This document shows positions 23,687 through 35,055 of a stretch of 64,000 nt of DNA, one piece after another. The position numbers and the translations under genes are program-made. This DNA is from Pyrus communis. Taxonomy: Eukaryota; Streptophyta; Magnoliopsida; Rosales; Rosaceae. The notes beneath the pieces are model-generated. The model ran no database searches, was not told the origin of the DNA, and worked only from the letters and a program-made list of their open reading frames with translations. Positions within the stretch are counted from its first letter, which is position 1, and each line of letters opens with the position of its first letter. Where the stretch lies: NCBI RefSeq assembly GCF_963583255.1, contig NC_084815.1:17996807-18060806 (forward strand), written 5' to 3'.

Positions 23687-26600
23687 CTAAACCTTGTCAT
23701 GAAGGGTCACCACCAAGTCATGGGCATCATCTAAAAGCTTCCACACATCCAGACGGCCCGTCATGCTGTTGCACTCCCTCATGATCTCTTCCATGCTGCT
23801 GTACTTCTCTATGATAGTCTTCCTTCTTTGTAGCACAGAGGCCGCTATTGCATAGAGCAAGAGATCATCAGTAGGAGGGGCTCTCTGCCTAATCCTTCCC
23901 CAAGCAGACTTGGCAATACCTGCCCTGATTGCAGCCTGATCTGCCCACATTACCTCCCAGAGGCAAAGTGTATCCTCAAAGCTCAACTCTCTCCTGAAGA
24001 GAACCACCACCATTCTGTACACAAAAAAGCAATCCTCTGCTTGAAGCTTCTCCAGGTGTCTGTAAAGAGGAACATCTTTGCACTTGATAATCTTTGAAAC
24101 AAGGCCAAGTTGCCTCCGGATTCCTGCCTCATCCAGTCGGAAATTATGCCGTGCCTTTTTCATAAAACCCACAAAGCACCAGAAGGCTTCATGGTCCTCT
24201 TCCAGCACTGAGATAATAGGAGAGAGTAGATCACTCATCCCCTGGCAGTACCCAATCTCAGGATCATACACGGCATAGGCTTCCAGGATTCCAACCAGGC
24301 GAGAGGCATGAAAAATCCTGCATGGCTCCAAGTGATCATAATCCTTTAACCCGACACTTTCAGCTAGTCTTTGTGCCTTCATCTCTGACACATCAGCCTG
24401 TGATGGTGAGTAAATAATCCATTCATCATTTGCGCGAACGGCATCAAGGCGGATGATCCTCTGCCATGTGGCAAAATCTTCTGCTGAGTGGACTTTGGGC
24501 TTGTTTTCAATATTGGAGAGAGAGGAACTCTCCTTAGGCTTGTCATCAACATAGTTTTCCTCAGTAACATCAGTGGATAGTAATGGTCGAGTGATATCAG
24601 TTTCTTCAGAGGAATCAGAATAAGTTGATTCCGTATCGGCAGCATAAGGATCGTCACAGGTGACTCCACTTTTCTCACCAACTCCTTCAAGTGATTCAGA
24701 AGTCTGAACAGCTTGATTGCCTACAGGGTTATCTGAATCCTTGGGTAATTGGTCTCCTCCCTCAATTGAAATGTACCTCCTGGCACTTGTAACATCCCCT
24801 TGGTCAGAAGAATCTAAAACTTGACTGAAATCCCCGCTGCTCTCAGTGCTACTGTTACCAGAAGTTTCCTTCAACTTCGAGCTCTTATCACTTTGTGTTA
24901 AAATTCTGCGACACTGTCTCCGCAAGTTTTCATATTCTTTTCTGCATTGCAAGTGATTAAGAAAGTGTGAACACCTTGAAGAAGAAGAAGAAGAAGAAGA
25001 AGAAGAACATGCACATATAAAGCAAATGAGAGAGATAGGGAACCGTGACAAGGAATATGCCATATGAAATTTACGTACAGGAAGAGGGCAAAGAACTGAA
25101 AGACAATACCTTTTCTGGTTTTTTACAGAGTCTCTTTCTTCCTTGGAACTGTTCACATCATAGCTGTTGAGAAAGAACAAATCAATGTTAAATCAGCCAG
25201 TACCAAAATCCAAGATAAATTTTTTTCAGCATCCAAAAAAGGGAAAAAAGCATTTTATAAGTTCATTTTTCTTGTGAGACTACAAGGCAACTGAAATTAG
25301 GTTCCATATTTCATTATGCCATACTAGAATCAAAGGTCCAACCTTCACCTCCAGAAAGCAAATTGGGCTGGATAAATAATGAAAAAGAAACTACATATAC
25401 AAATACAAGTTCCTTATCATAATTTAACACCATGCACCCAGATGCAGGTTCTCATGTTAATCACGACTAAAACATCCATAAAAACAGATAGTACCATGCA
25501 TGAGGGTCCAGGCCTAAATAACTATTGGAACTTAAAACAAACACATTGAGGTTTTTCATCCCTCCTCATTGTACCAAATCTTAGGCGCTAGGAAAATCAC
25601 AGAGGAAGTACATAAAGACCAAGGAAAAATCAAACAATGCGTGAATGTATTCAAAGCACTCAGAAAACACAGCATAGAGACACACCAGAAAAGACAAAGT
25701 ACATCTGGGTAGATAAAAAATCATCATAATTCATAGCAGACACCTGCAAGGCTCCCTGGACCAAGCATTCCCCAGGACCAGGCAACCAAACAGTCATCAC
25801 TGCAACAAGTTTGAAAGCATACACTAACTAATTTACATATAACAGATACACAACTTGAAGCATTAAAGCAATCGCATAGAGAAGAAAATACTCACATTCC
25901 AAGAAGAAACGGCCACACTTCAGCTCGAATACTTGGATCAACACCCTGCATGAGAAAGTAAGTGATTAATGTCCAACAGCTGTAAAACATACATTGATAA
26001 AAAAAAGTCAACAACTAACACAATTAGACGGAAAATAGAAGATAGGTCTGACAAAAGTCAATAACATACTCCACTGCGAACTTTCTTCAAAAATTTGAGA
26101 CCACCATCAGTGAGTTTCCCATCCGGTGTAAATAAACTTTTCCATTGTTTTGGTAGAAGGGCGTGCTTTTTTCTCCTACGGGACCAAGGTGATTTAAGAC
26201 TGCCCCTGAAGACAGAGACAAATACAAGTGATCAGATTTCACTGCGGGAAGCATAAGTAAAACAAACATAACTAAAAACCAAAGTGGTATACAAAAGACA
26301 AACGAAGATATCAAGAAAGAACAATGTGCAAATCACCTATAAAAAATAAGGTCAACTACGAAAGGACAACAGAACTATTGCCACCGAAGTAGAGAGAATA
26401 ATTTTGATGGACAGTGCAAGGTTTATGACTAAACACGAAACGCACAAAGAAGATTCTTCTTTCAATGAATCGGAGACAACAGAAGAACTGGACCTCTAAA
26501 TTTGTGACACAAAAAGCCTAATCGAACCCAATTTCATTTCCGACATTCCACATCTAATGCATGGAAACAATATTCAGAATCCGAATACTACAGGAGAGTA

Positions 26601-27030
26601 GTAAAGGAAGACTAGGCAATAAGTACTTGAACAGGACAGTTTCCGCAACACAAGAATCAACTGGATTACATATCTAATTTATAAAAAATGAGAAAAACCC
26701 CACCTTTGGTGCTTAAAAAAATGTGAAATGAAACAGAAAAATCCCAGCTTTTCTTCCTATTCACACAATTTCTAAGTAACCAAGTAGACTGAAAGGGACC
26801 AAATTTAAGGGACAGAGATATGGGGCAAGAACAGGAACAGTGAAAACTCACCGATCAGTGGAAACTGGTGAGGAAGACGAGGAAGCAACGACTAACAAAA
26901 CCGATCGTAGATGTATCCACGATGACGACGACGGTGAAGATGTGGAATTTGACGACGGTGGAGGTGGATTAGAAGAAGTGTGAATCCGCCGTAGGGCTTT
27001 CATTAATGGTTGTTTCTGATGCGTAATCAT
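23687..27030 (-). CDS. TBC-domain Rab GTPase-activating protein
   Basis: Five exons, from the 5' end: 26852-27030, 26070-26205, 25896-25945, 25110-25163, 23687-24941. They total 1674 nt (557 aa) with consistent phases. The protein stimulates GTP hydrolysis by Rab proteins on endomembranes. The N-terminus is Ser/Pro-rich with SSSSWIHLRSVLLVVASSSS; SIRAEVWPFLLG is the TBC entry motif. A long acidic, Ser-rich linker (about residues 157-295) interrupts the domain. The catalytic Arg finger is R309 in IRLDAVR and the Gln finger is Q373 in GYCQGMSDL, both intact. The C-terminus ends LLDDAHDLVVTLHDKV. The start at 27030 is the first ATG; a second Met ten codons in (27003) may be the real start. It resembles the Gyp7/TBC15 group and, from memory, Arabidopsis At5g41940. 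See the alternative first exon at 27164-27393. Confidence 0.88.
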
Positions 27031-27163
27031 CTTTGTGTGTTTTTTGTCTACCTATCAATCTGTCAAGCTATTGAAGAATCTAGGGTTTTGCACTCACAAC
27101 GAATCTAGGGATTTCGATTTCGATTCAGTAAATTCTTTGGGAATTTTTGTTTGTTTGCTTTAC

Positions 27164-27393
27164 CTACGAGAGTAGACGACTGTGGCGGCCAAGGCGATAC
27201 CGGCCATGGCCGTGACGGCGACGGCTAAGCCGACATTGGAGGAAGCAGTCCAAGACCAGAAGCCGCTTCCGCCACCGACGCCGCCGCCGATGAGCGAACC
27301 GCTTCTCCCCCCACCACCGCCGCCGCCGCCGCCGGCGCTAGCCTCCGCGAACACGATCCATTTCCAACCATCAGCTCCACCGCCGAAGAGCAT
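27164..27393 (-). CDS. Candidate alternative first exon of the TBC gene, with TM segment
   Basis: From an ATG at 27393 the frame reads MLFGGGADGWKWIVFAEAS, then a Gly-rich stretch, then a hydrophobic run VGLAVAVTAMAGIALAATVVY ending SRR. The sequence meets a strong donor, AG|GTAAAG, at 27164/27163. Its phase (two bases of the last codon) is exactly that of the TBC first exon at 26852, so splicing to 26205 gives SRR joined to GSLKSPWSRRKK. Without splicing the frame stops at the TAA that overlaps the donor, leaving a 77-aa peptide. Coding capacity and phase are seen; use as an exon is inferred. Confidence 0.55.
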
Positions 27394-27461
27394 CAATGAA
27401 AAAACTCACCCTCGATTCCGATGAGCCCCTTCTCAAATTATACGTATCCCCCTCAGCAATT

Positions 27462-27555
27462 AGGGTTCTTCGCCTTCTGTCGCTCAGGCGCTGCAGGGCG
27501 GCTAAATCAGGGTTCTTCGCCTTCTGTCGCTCAGGCGCTGCAGGGCGGCTAAATC
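27462..27555. repeat. Perfect tandem duplication of 47 bp in the TBC promoter
   Basis: The unit starting AGGGTTCTTCGCCTTCTGTC and ending GGCTAAATC occurs twice without change (27462-27508, 27509-27555). It lies just upstream of the alternative exon and so in its leader or promoter. A CT-rich tract follows at 27585-27615. Confidence 0.9.
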
Positions 27556-27701
27556 ACCATGACCAAACAGAAAACCCTCGGCAGTCTCTCTCTCTCTCTA
27601 GCTTTCTCTCTCTAAACTGCCTTTGGTTTTCACAGTTTTTTAGAGATTGCGCTCTCTTTCTATGAATTGAAAGGCAGGATTATAGAAATTAAAAAGGCTT
27701 T

Positions 27702-29233
27702 TATATTAGCATTCCAAGTAATGTTAAATGCACTTCATATTAAAGTTTAATATTAAATAATTTATTTACGGCTTATTATAATAACATTCCATAATTATTT
27801 ATTAAATAAACCTCACATACTAAATAGATCCCACATTTGTTTTTTAATAAAAATTTATCTTAATACACATCACATACTTACTTATAATATCTTCACACCT
27901 CACATTCTCAATATACACCTTACATTTTCTACATGCACCCCATATTTTCTATACACCCCACATTTCTCAAATCTTATAAAGCTTTTAATTTGGACAAAAA
28001 ATGCCGACTGGAATTTTGACAAAAGATGTCGCCTGGGATTTAGAGCATATGTGAGTTGTTTTCAATTCCACCATTAAAACTTATGTTGTATGTTTTTAAT
28101 ATTTTGTGGTAATTTTAGGTGTTTAATTCTTCATGTAATCTATGTTATCTCTAAAAGATGAATACGAGCATAGAAGCTTGAATAACGCAGCAAAAGCAAT
28201 ATTAAATAATTATCAATGTCGTCAAAATCACTAAAACTATAAAAAAAAAATATGAAGTCTTACCTCATGTGAAGCTTCCAAAACATCGATTTCGTGTTTC
28301 ATTCGTCAAAAATAATTTTTCTCAATCAACATGTTTGTAGTTTCATTGGTTAGAGGGATTTTGATACTTGAATAAGATAAATAATACATTAAAAGTGATC
28401 TGAGGTGTATTTAGATTTTTTTTTTTTTTTTTTTTTTTTGTAATTCTAAAAAGGTCAAAATTGTCATTGCATAGTAGGGTAAATAAAGACTTTTTATATT
28501 AACACCTCACAAAATGTTGAATACACGCCACATTAAAAATTAATATTAAATGATTTATTTACCCTACTATACAATGACAATTTTGACCTTATTATGTTTA
28601 AAAAAAATAAAAAATTTCTAATTACACCCCAAATCACTTTTAATGTATTATTTATCTTCTTCAAGTATCAAAATAACTACAAACATGTTGATTGAGAAAA
28701 ATTATTTTTGATGAATGAAACACGAAATCGATGTTTCTGAAGCTTCACATGAGGTAAGACTTCATATTTTTTATTGTTTTAGTGATTTTGACTACATCAA
28801 TAATTATTTTATCTTGCTTTTGCTGTGTTATTCAAACTTCTATGTTCGTATTCATCTTGTAGAGATCACAACGATTACATGAAGAATTAAACACCTAAAA
28901 TTATCACCAAATATTAAAAAGAGACGACATGGTTTTAATGGTGGAATTGAAAACAACCCACATATACTTTAAATCCCAAGCGGCATCTTTTGTCAAATTC
29001 CAATCGGCATTTTTTGTCCAAATTAAACGCTTTATAAGATTTGAGAAATGTGAAGTGTATAGAAAAGATGGGATGCATGTAGAAAATATAAGGTGTATAT
29101 TGAGAATGTGAGGTGTAAGGATATTATGGGGAAGTATGTGGGGATATATTAAGATAATTTTTCATTGAAAAATCAAATGTTGGGTGTATTTAGTATGTGG
29201 GGTTTATTCAACAATTTGTGGAATGTTAATATA
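27702..29233. repeat. Large foldback (inverted repeat) of about 1.45 kb
   Basis: The left arm, about 27773-28486, matches the right arm, about 28552-29233, in inverted orientation. Examples are AAACCTCACATACTAAATA against the complement of TATTTAGTATGTGGGGTTT, GACAAAAAATGCCG against the complement of CGGCATTTTTTGTC, and GGTCAAAATTGTCATTG against its complement. The loop (about 28487-28551) is a diverged direct copy of the outer left flank 27702-27770 (TTTTATATTA..., TTAATATTAAATAATTTATTTAC). A 24-nt T tract lies in the left arm. No ORF is conserved. It may be a foldback or Mutator-like non-autonomous element; class is not settled. Confidence 0.75.
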
Positions 29234-29234
29234 A

Positions 29235-29604
29235 GAGCATCTCCAAAGGATATGTCAAAAGATAAATGTCAAATGTTAATTTGATGGTTGATGTGGCAAT
29301 GTCAGATTTTCTCTTTTTTCAACCGATATGTTTCTTTGTTATAAATGATATTTGTATGACCCATTTTAAAAAGAAATCAATTAAAATACATTTTTCAAGA
29401 TCTATAATTGGTGCATTAATAAGATCCACATAATAAAATAATTAAAAAAAACTGACATCACATTTTCTCATATGTCAAATTTGACATATGAAAACTTACA
29501 TGTCAATCCACATAAGATTGACATATCGGTTGGAGGTCACTCCTACATGGAAATTTGATTACTTGAAATTCCATCTAGATTTGACATCTCCTTTAGAGAT
29601 GGTC
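29235..29604. mobile_element. MITE family B, copy 2
   Basis: The left GAGCATCTCCAAAGGATATG and, in complement, the right GACCATCTCTAAAGGAGATG form the terminal repeats. The left flank is TAA. It begins directly at the edge of the foldback. Confidence 0.65.
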
Positions 29605-29898
29605 GAATAAGCCAATTAAAAATTATTATATTATTATGTCCATATATCTCTCCCTCTAGTCTTTATTGGTAACTTGGTATGCGAATCTTTCTCTCTATCT
29701 CTCTACCCTCTCCGTTGAGAGAGTGAGTGGGACAGGATAAAAGGTAGATCGGAGACTTGGCGGTTCGGAGTCTCGGAGCGAGGGCAACGGCTGGGAAATT
29801 AGGATTGGTCCGGCCCAATTTGGCCCAATTTTTCTCGGTTGGTTTGCGAGAAAAACAATAATGCAGGCCTATGATGTGTCGGTAATTTCATTTTGTTC

Positions 29899-30054
29899 AG
29901 AGCAAACAAATGATGTAGTGGTACAGCTTAACTTCACAATGGGGTAGTAATAATGTAATTCAAAATCATTTTTGACAAAAATCGAACCTAAGAATCAAAT
30001 TCGCCTTATAAATAAAGAAGAATATCATTAGACCGTAGTACTTAATGGTAACAG
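29899..30054 (-). mobile_element. SINE family A, copy 4 (degenerate)
   Basis: The reverse-orientation head is recognisable (AATATCATTAGACCGTAGTA, box B complement AATCGAACCTAAG). It has an internal deletion relative to the 1.75-kb copy and no clear target duplication. Confidence 0.65.
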
Positions 30055-30640
30055 TAAGTACTATTAAAAACATGTTATATCTACAATGTTCCTAATTTGA
30101 ATAGGGTAAATCTATAATTTGATGAAGATCTATTTTCTATCACTTTTGTGGACTAAATTTTGGTAAACGTTTACCATAATTATCTTATTAAAGCATTAAT
30201 CTATAGATTTAGTCGCGATGTTGTGTTGGTTGTTCACCTGTATAGACTGATTGACCAGCTAATTATATTTCATACTGCTTAGTGCAATCTCTTTTGTTCG
30301 GAGTTACAATATTTACATGTATTTAATACAATTATCATCTCGACGGTCAAATGGTGATTGAATTAAACACATATATTCACATGAATTATAATTAAACATT
30401 AGATAATAAGTATATTAAATACATGTAAATATTATAGTCAGTCCCCATTTTGATTATATTTTTTTTCCTCAAAATTTTGATCACATCCTATTGTGGTTGT
30501 TTCTTCTAGAGTATAGAATAACCCTATGAATTATAGCTTAGTTTTTGAATTTTAACTCTACTACCAAAATATTCTTTGTAAATAGATATTTTGGTCGTCT
30601 ACATCAGTATCACTATGAAAGGCTGGACATTAACGTGCAA
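30055..30640. other. Intergenic, nothing recognised
   Basis: AT-rich, without supported features. Confidence 0.45.
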
Positions 30641-30657
30641 ATAAGAGAAAGAACAAA

Positions 30658-30880
30658 GGACTTGGCTACTCTGCCCTTCCAGTTCCCATATATTCTCATT
30701 CCTTTCTATTTGTGCGGTTACGGTTAAGTCATATCAAAATTTTATATCATTATTGTTTTTTGTTTTATTATCTTTATAAAAAAAAATCAATATAAAATGT
30801 TGACGTAACTTAACCGTGACCGCACAAAACAGGAGGGAATGAGAGTGTATGGGAACTGGGAGGGCAGAGAAGTCGGGTCC
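30658..30880. mobile_element. Mutator-type MITE, family D
   Basis: The ends start GGACTTGGCTACTCTGCCCT and, in complement, GGACCCGACTTCTCTGCCCT. A perfect 9-bp duplication AAGAACAAA (30649-30657 and 30881-30889) bounds the element. Almost the whole 223 bp folds into one hairpin (GTGCGGTTACGGTTAAGT against ACTTAACCGTGACCGCAC). A degenerate relative lies at 9620-9790. Confidence 0.85.
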
Positions 30881-31351
30881 AAGAACAAAAGAATACAAAT
30901 GGCCGCACTCCCTGTCTCCTTAGTGTAAAAATATCAATGTACTAAAAAAAATACATATGGACAACCAACTTGATAGTTGATAGAACTTTTATCTTTTAAT
31001 TATGACCTTATTCCCTGGCTTTATACTCTTCCCACAATCACTGTGATCTGCATAATTGAGATGTTTCATCATAACATGCCTCTTAAAAGTGATTTACTTC
31101 CATAAGCATATGCAAAAGTCAAAAAGACAAGTTGTGATTATTATTATAATTAAGTGGGATTATTGAAGATGGAATTAGCTCACATGGCACACAATTTACA
31201 AATACAAATTAGATGTGGGATTTTAATTATATATTGGTGCACATTTTGCAGAGACAATGAGGAGACAAAAGCACTCAAGTGTTGCCGGACCACATGCCTC
31301 GGCTTATTTTTTAAAGTATCATCACATGAAGCATGGGATACTCACTATGGT

Positions 31352-31385
31352 GTTTCCTAATTTACTTGCGAGTAAATTAGGAAAC
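31352..31385. repeat. Perfect 15-bp stem with 4-nt loop
   Basis: GTTTCCTAATTTACT, loop TGCG, AGTAAATTAGGAAAC. It lies in intergenic DNA. There is no flanking T run typical of an intrinsic terminator, which would not apply to a plant gene anyway. Confidence 0.8.
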
Positions 31386-32150
31386 TCCATTGTAAACGCG
31401 ATGAATTTGATGATCTTTTGGGTTCTTTCTTGAAGATCTGTGAGTCTTTTGGTTAGAGGCGAATTAGGAGTTTTATTGCAATCCAAATGAAGTCGGAAGG
31501 GATCCCACGTGTTTCAAAACAAATCAAGCAGAGGCAAAAGCGGAATCACACTGTTCAATGAACAATATTTCAAGCAAACATGAGTTTTAGTATATATATA
31601 ATTTTGGATATTATTAGACTTTGAAATGATATTAGTAGTTTTATATGGATAGAGATTTAAACTCGGAACATATTTTGATATGGGGAAAAAGTACTAATCT
31701 GACAAATGATGTTTATACATTTGCCTATGGACCTTGAATTAATCTCACGATCCGCTCACAGACTTTATTCAATTTGTATTTATAATTTCTCGTATAGCTT
31801 TGGTATTTGTTACTTGCTATGTATAGTAGTGAAATGTTAAAAGCGAATCAAATCCTTTATTATTTGTTGTCCATTTTGAGCGTGTAAAATGTATTTGTGA
31901 GCTTAAGACCAGCTGAACTAAATCATACAATCAATTACTTTAATATCGTGCTTGGACCTTCTCTAACCAAGGAGTGGAAGAAAAATAACCAAATATTGGA
32001 GAAATTCTATAGTTTAGTTGCTGGATCATGTAATTCCTACGCCCCAGACACAAACATAACCACCCCACCCCACCAACATACTTTGAGACCCACACTACCA
32101 ATGTTTTGACCTCACCCTCTGTCGCACATCCCACACCCCACACCCCCCCG
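31386..32150. other. Intergenic, nothing recognised
   Basis: There is a short C/A-rich tract near 32058-32145, otherwise AT-rich. Confidence 0.45.
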
Positions 32151-32157
32151 GGCCACG

Positions 32158-32357
32158 CGGAGAAAGGGATCGTATCTGAATCCCTTCCATCTAATCTTCT
32201 TCATCAAACAATTCGATTTTTGAAATTTGATTCAACGGCTAAAGTTATAATAATTTTTCAAATGGGCCCATATTTTTAGCCGTTGGATCAAATTTCAAGG
32301 GTCCAGATTGTTTGATAAGAAGGAATAGATGAAAGGGATCCGGAAAGGATCCCTTCC
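32158..32357. mobile_element. Family C MITE, copy 3
   Basis: The left AGAAAGGGATCGTATCTGAA and the right, in complement, GGAAGGGATCCTTTCCGGAT share the ends of the 9.25-kb element, and the internal TTCAACGGCTAAAGTTATAA and AGCCGTTGGATCAAATTTCA match it. The flanks are C/G runs (CCCCCGGGC and CCCCCGGGG), a plausible 9-bp duplication with one mismatch. Confidence 0.7.
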
Positions 32358-32359
32358 CC

Positions 32360-33725
32360 CGGGGGGGCGCACTGAAGAATGCCTCCAAATTTTGTGTCCA
32401 AATCATCTCCAAGGGATGTTTTAATATTTTTTTTTTTTTCCAATTTGTTTCAGCCCTCAAACGATACAGAAATAAACACCAAAATTGATAACCACCATAC
32501 TAAATTCCAGGAAATCCCTTTTGGGCATTCGTTCAAGTTTGAAGTTTGGTTTCAAGTTTCTCGCTATCACCTAATCCAAGTCGAATGGTTTGTGGCCATG
32601 CTAAGTTGTGGTCGAGTCCATACTGGACTGAGGATTCTACTAAATAACCAATTACACCCAACACCTAATTTATTAATTAAATTAAATATTTTTAATATTT
32701 GCAATTCGGTTCGATTTCGTTTAAACCAAACAGTTAGTTTAGCTTTAGGTTTGGTTCCAAACCGAAATTTTTTAATTTGCAAAAATCGAACTATTTGATG
32801 CGATCTGAATTAAGCTATATTTCGGTTTCAGTTTTCGATTCCAAGTGCCCTCTTAAGAGATAGTCTTAGTTACAAGCTCACGATATTAAACTCTTCTTAT
32901 GACCTTGGTATTAGTCTTTGCTATTTTGTAATGACAATTGAGTACATGTATCCTTTACAACATGAATATATATAATTTTGAAATCCTTATTATAATCTTG
33001 AAAAGAAAATCTTGTGGTATTTTGAATGTTTTATTTTAGGATGCTCGCTTACATATATATATATATAGATGAGATTTGGTTTGTCAAAGCAAGTTTCCAC
33101 GAGTCTCAAAATATTCTCTTTTATGCAACTTGGAGGGTTTCTGGTGATGCTGCGAGTGACCAAGGGTCCAGATCCCACTATGACCAAACTCGTGATCAAC
33201 AAAGGGCCCCGCTTGTAGTTATGTGGTGGGACCCACTCTGAATCATCAAGTCTATCAAGGGAGATTCTGAGACAACCACCCACTCACTCCTTTTACTATC
33301 AATATCCATAGAGAAATTTTATTTAAATTCATTTATTTTTTTTATATTTAATTTAAATTTTAAATATTAATTATCTATTTTACCTTGTTGCATAATTACT
33401 ATTAAGTACAAAATGAAATTAATAATAAAATTCAAAGTTGTTAATAAACCCAGACATTATAATTAAACCCTATCATCATCCTTTGTTTATTCTACGTCCA
33501 TTCCAGCTATAACCTTAATAGTTCTGATAGATAAAAACAAGTTTTTTTTTATTGATGGATAGTGATTTTAAAGTTTTGAATCCTCCAACTAAAGTATGAC
33601 TCGATTTATAGATATTTTGTTTGTTTGATTCTTCTTTGGATTAAATTTTATACTGATTATATTATATTGTATTTGTTTTTTTTCTGCCATCTGTCTGCCC
33701 CCAAAACACCATTATAAGAACTTTT
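32360..33725. other. Intergenic, nothing recognised
   Basis: Open frames at 32379-32798 and 32990-33283 have no family features. A short TA tract lies at 33052-33067. Confidence 0.45.
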
Positions 33726-33727
33726 GA

Positions 33728-33945
33728 TTAGTAATGCAAAGACATATAACTTGATTGTTGTTGTAAATAACGATTGCCCAACCTCATAAACCTTGACCAC
33801 TCACTAGCAGGTGGCATATCTCCATCCAAATCAAAAGCTTCAAGGTCAAATATTTTTTCTGGCAAAGTGATGGACTGAACTGGAGCTTGCATCGCATTCT
33901 CTGGCAAATTCAAATCTATGGAAGGATCTCTTGGATCCCAAGTCT
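33728..33945 (-). pseudogene. Unrecognised protein fragment with an EAR-like motif
   Basis: Read on the - strand: PIDLNLPENAMQAPVQS, then LEAFDLDGDMPPASEWSRFM, ending at a stop near 33728. IDLNLPEN contains the DLNLP core of an EAR repressor motif. The composition looks protein-like, but no upstream domain or start is visible. It may be a captured or decayed exon. Confidence 0.35.
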
Positions 33946-34291
33946 ATGGATGGGTTTGGTAGCAGGAAAAAAAACCATGGAAATGCTAGTCATATGCAAT
34001 TATACAAGGGCAAAGGAAGTTTTACATTTTGAATTGGGTTTGCAATCGTAGTTTAGGTAATAAATTTGAGTTTAAAAAGATATTAATTCTTTAATTAAAA
34101 AAAATGGATGAAGAGAGTAAGCTGGGTGTAAAAAGAGGTTAGATGAGTTCAAATAAAATTTCTCATATCCATGAGTCTCTTTGAATTAGATTTAGATAGT
34201 AGTTCCAACTTCCGATGAGAAACCTTTGATTCATGTTTAGCTGAATAGCGTGGACTTGTAATTAAATGGCGTAAAAAATTACTTGTAATTA

Positions 34292-34530
34292 AAAGTGTTC
34301 TAGTATGCGCACAATCTTCTGGTGTATGCAGTCTCATTGAGCACGTCATAAACTTTTCGAAATAGTAGAGTGTTTTAGTATGTACACAACCGTTTGGTGT
34401 ACGTGGTTGCATTAAGCACATAATAAGCCATCTGATTAGTAGAGTGTTAATAGTATGTGCGCCGTGTATGTGGCTGCACCAAACAGGTCATAAATTATTC
34501 GGATTAATAAGGCACATCACTCACTATAGT
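34292..34530. repeat. Three imperfect tandem repeats, about 75 bp each
   Basis: Units start near 34292, 34369 and 34443. Each has AGTGTT(C/T)TAGTATG(C/T)-like start, a TGGTGTA(T/C)G block, GCA(C/T)(G/A)TCATAA and a final GATTAGTAG-like link. Divergence between units is substantial. Confidence 0.65.
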
Positions 34531-34581
34531 TGCGTAGGATTATATATTTGAACATAAAGCATTACATTGTTCTTGGCAAGG

Positions 34582-35055
34582 TTCTAAAAGATATTAGACG
34601 CTAGTTGAGCGGGCGGCTGGAGCCTAACGTCTAGACGGCTAGGCAAGTAAGTAAATTTATTATCTATTATATAAATAAATGTCTGGCTGTACTTTATTAT
34701 ATATTTTATAAATAAGTGTCTGGTTGTACTTAAAATACATAGTTTCATTACGATACATAAACTAAAAAATATAATAGCATATAAATTATAAAGTATTAGA
34801 ACATACTGAAAACATGAGGAACAAATATATAATGTGTGTTCATGTAATTATTCAACAAGTCTCTTATAAGTTATTAAAAAAAATAAAATGCAAAATGAAA
34901 GTTATAAGTTTCTTGTCTAAGCGAGAGATGCGATCTAGTCGGGTGCCTAGGCGGATGCTTGAGTAGGTTTAAGCGTCTGTTCTTAATTTTCAAACACCTA
35001 GAGATTAATCGGGTCGGTGACCATCCGATTAGCGTCTAAACGAGAATTTTTAGAA
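34582..35055. mobile_element. MITE with CGCTAGGCG-type ends
   Basis: The left TTCTAAAAGATATTAGACGC and, in complement, the right TTCTAAAAATTCTCGTTTAG, then GACGCTA on both sides, form the inverted repeats. The GC-rich subterminal parts (GAGCGGGCGGCTGGAGCCTA and TCGGGTGCCTAGGCGG) and AT-rich centre are typical of a widespread plant hAT-like MITE class. Target duplication is not resolved. Confidence 0.6.

Noticed and set aside
32990..33283. 97-codon - strand frame
   Set aside because: It contains a translated TA microsatellite and no family features.
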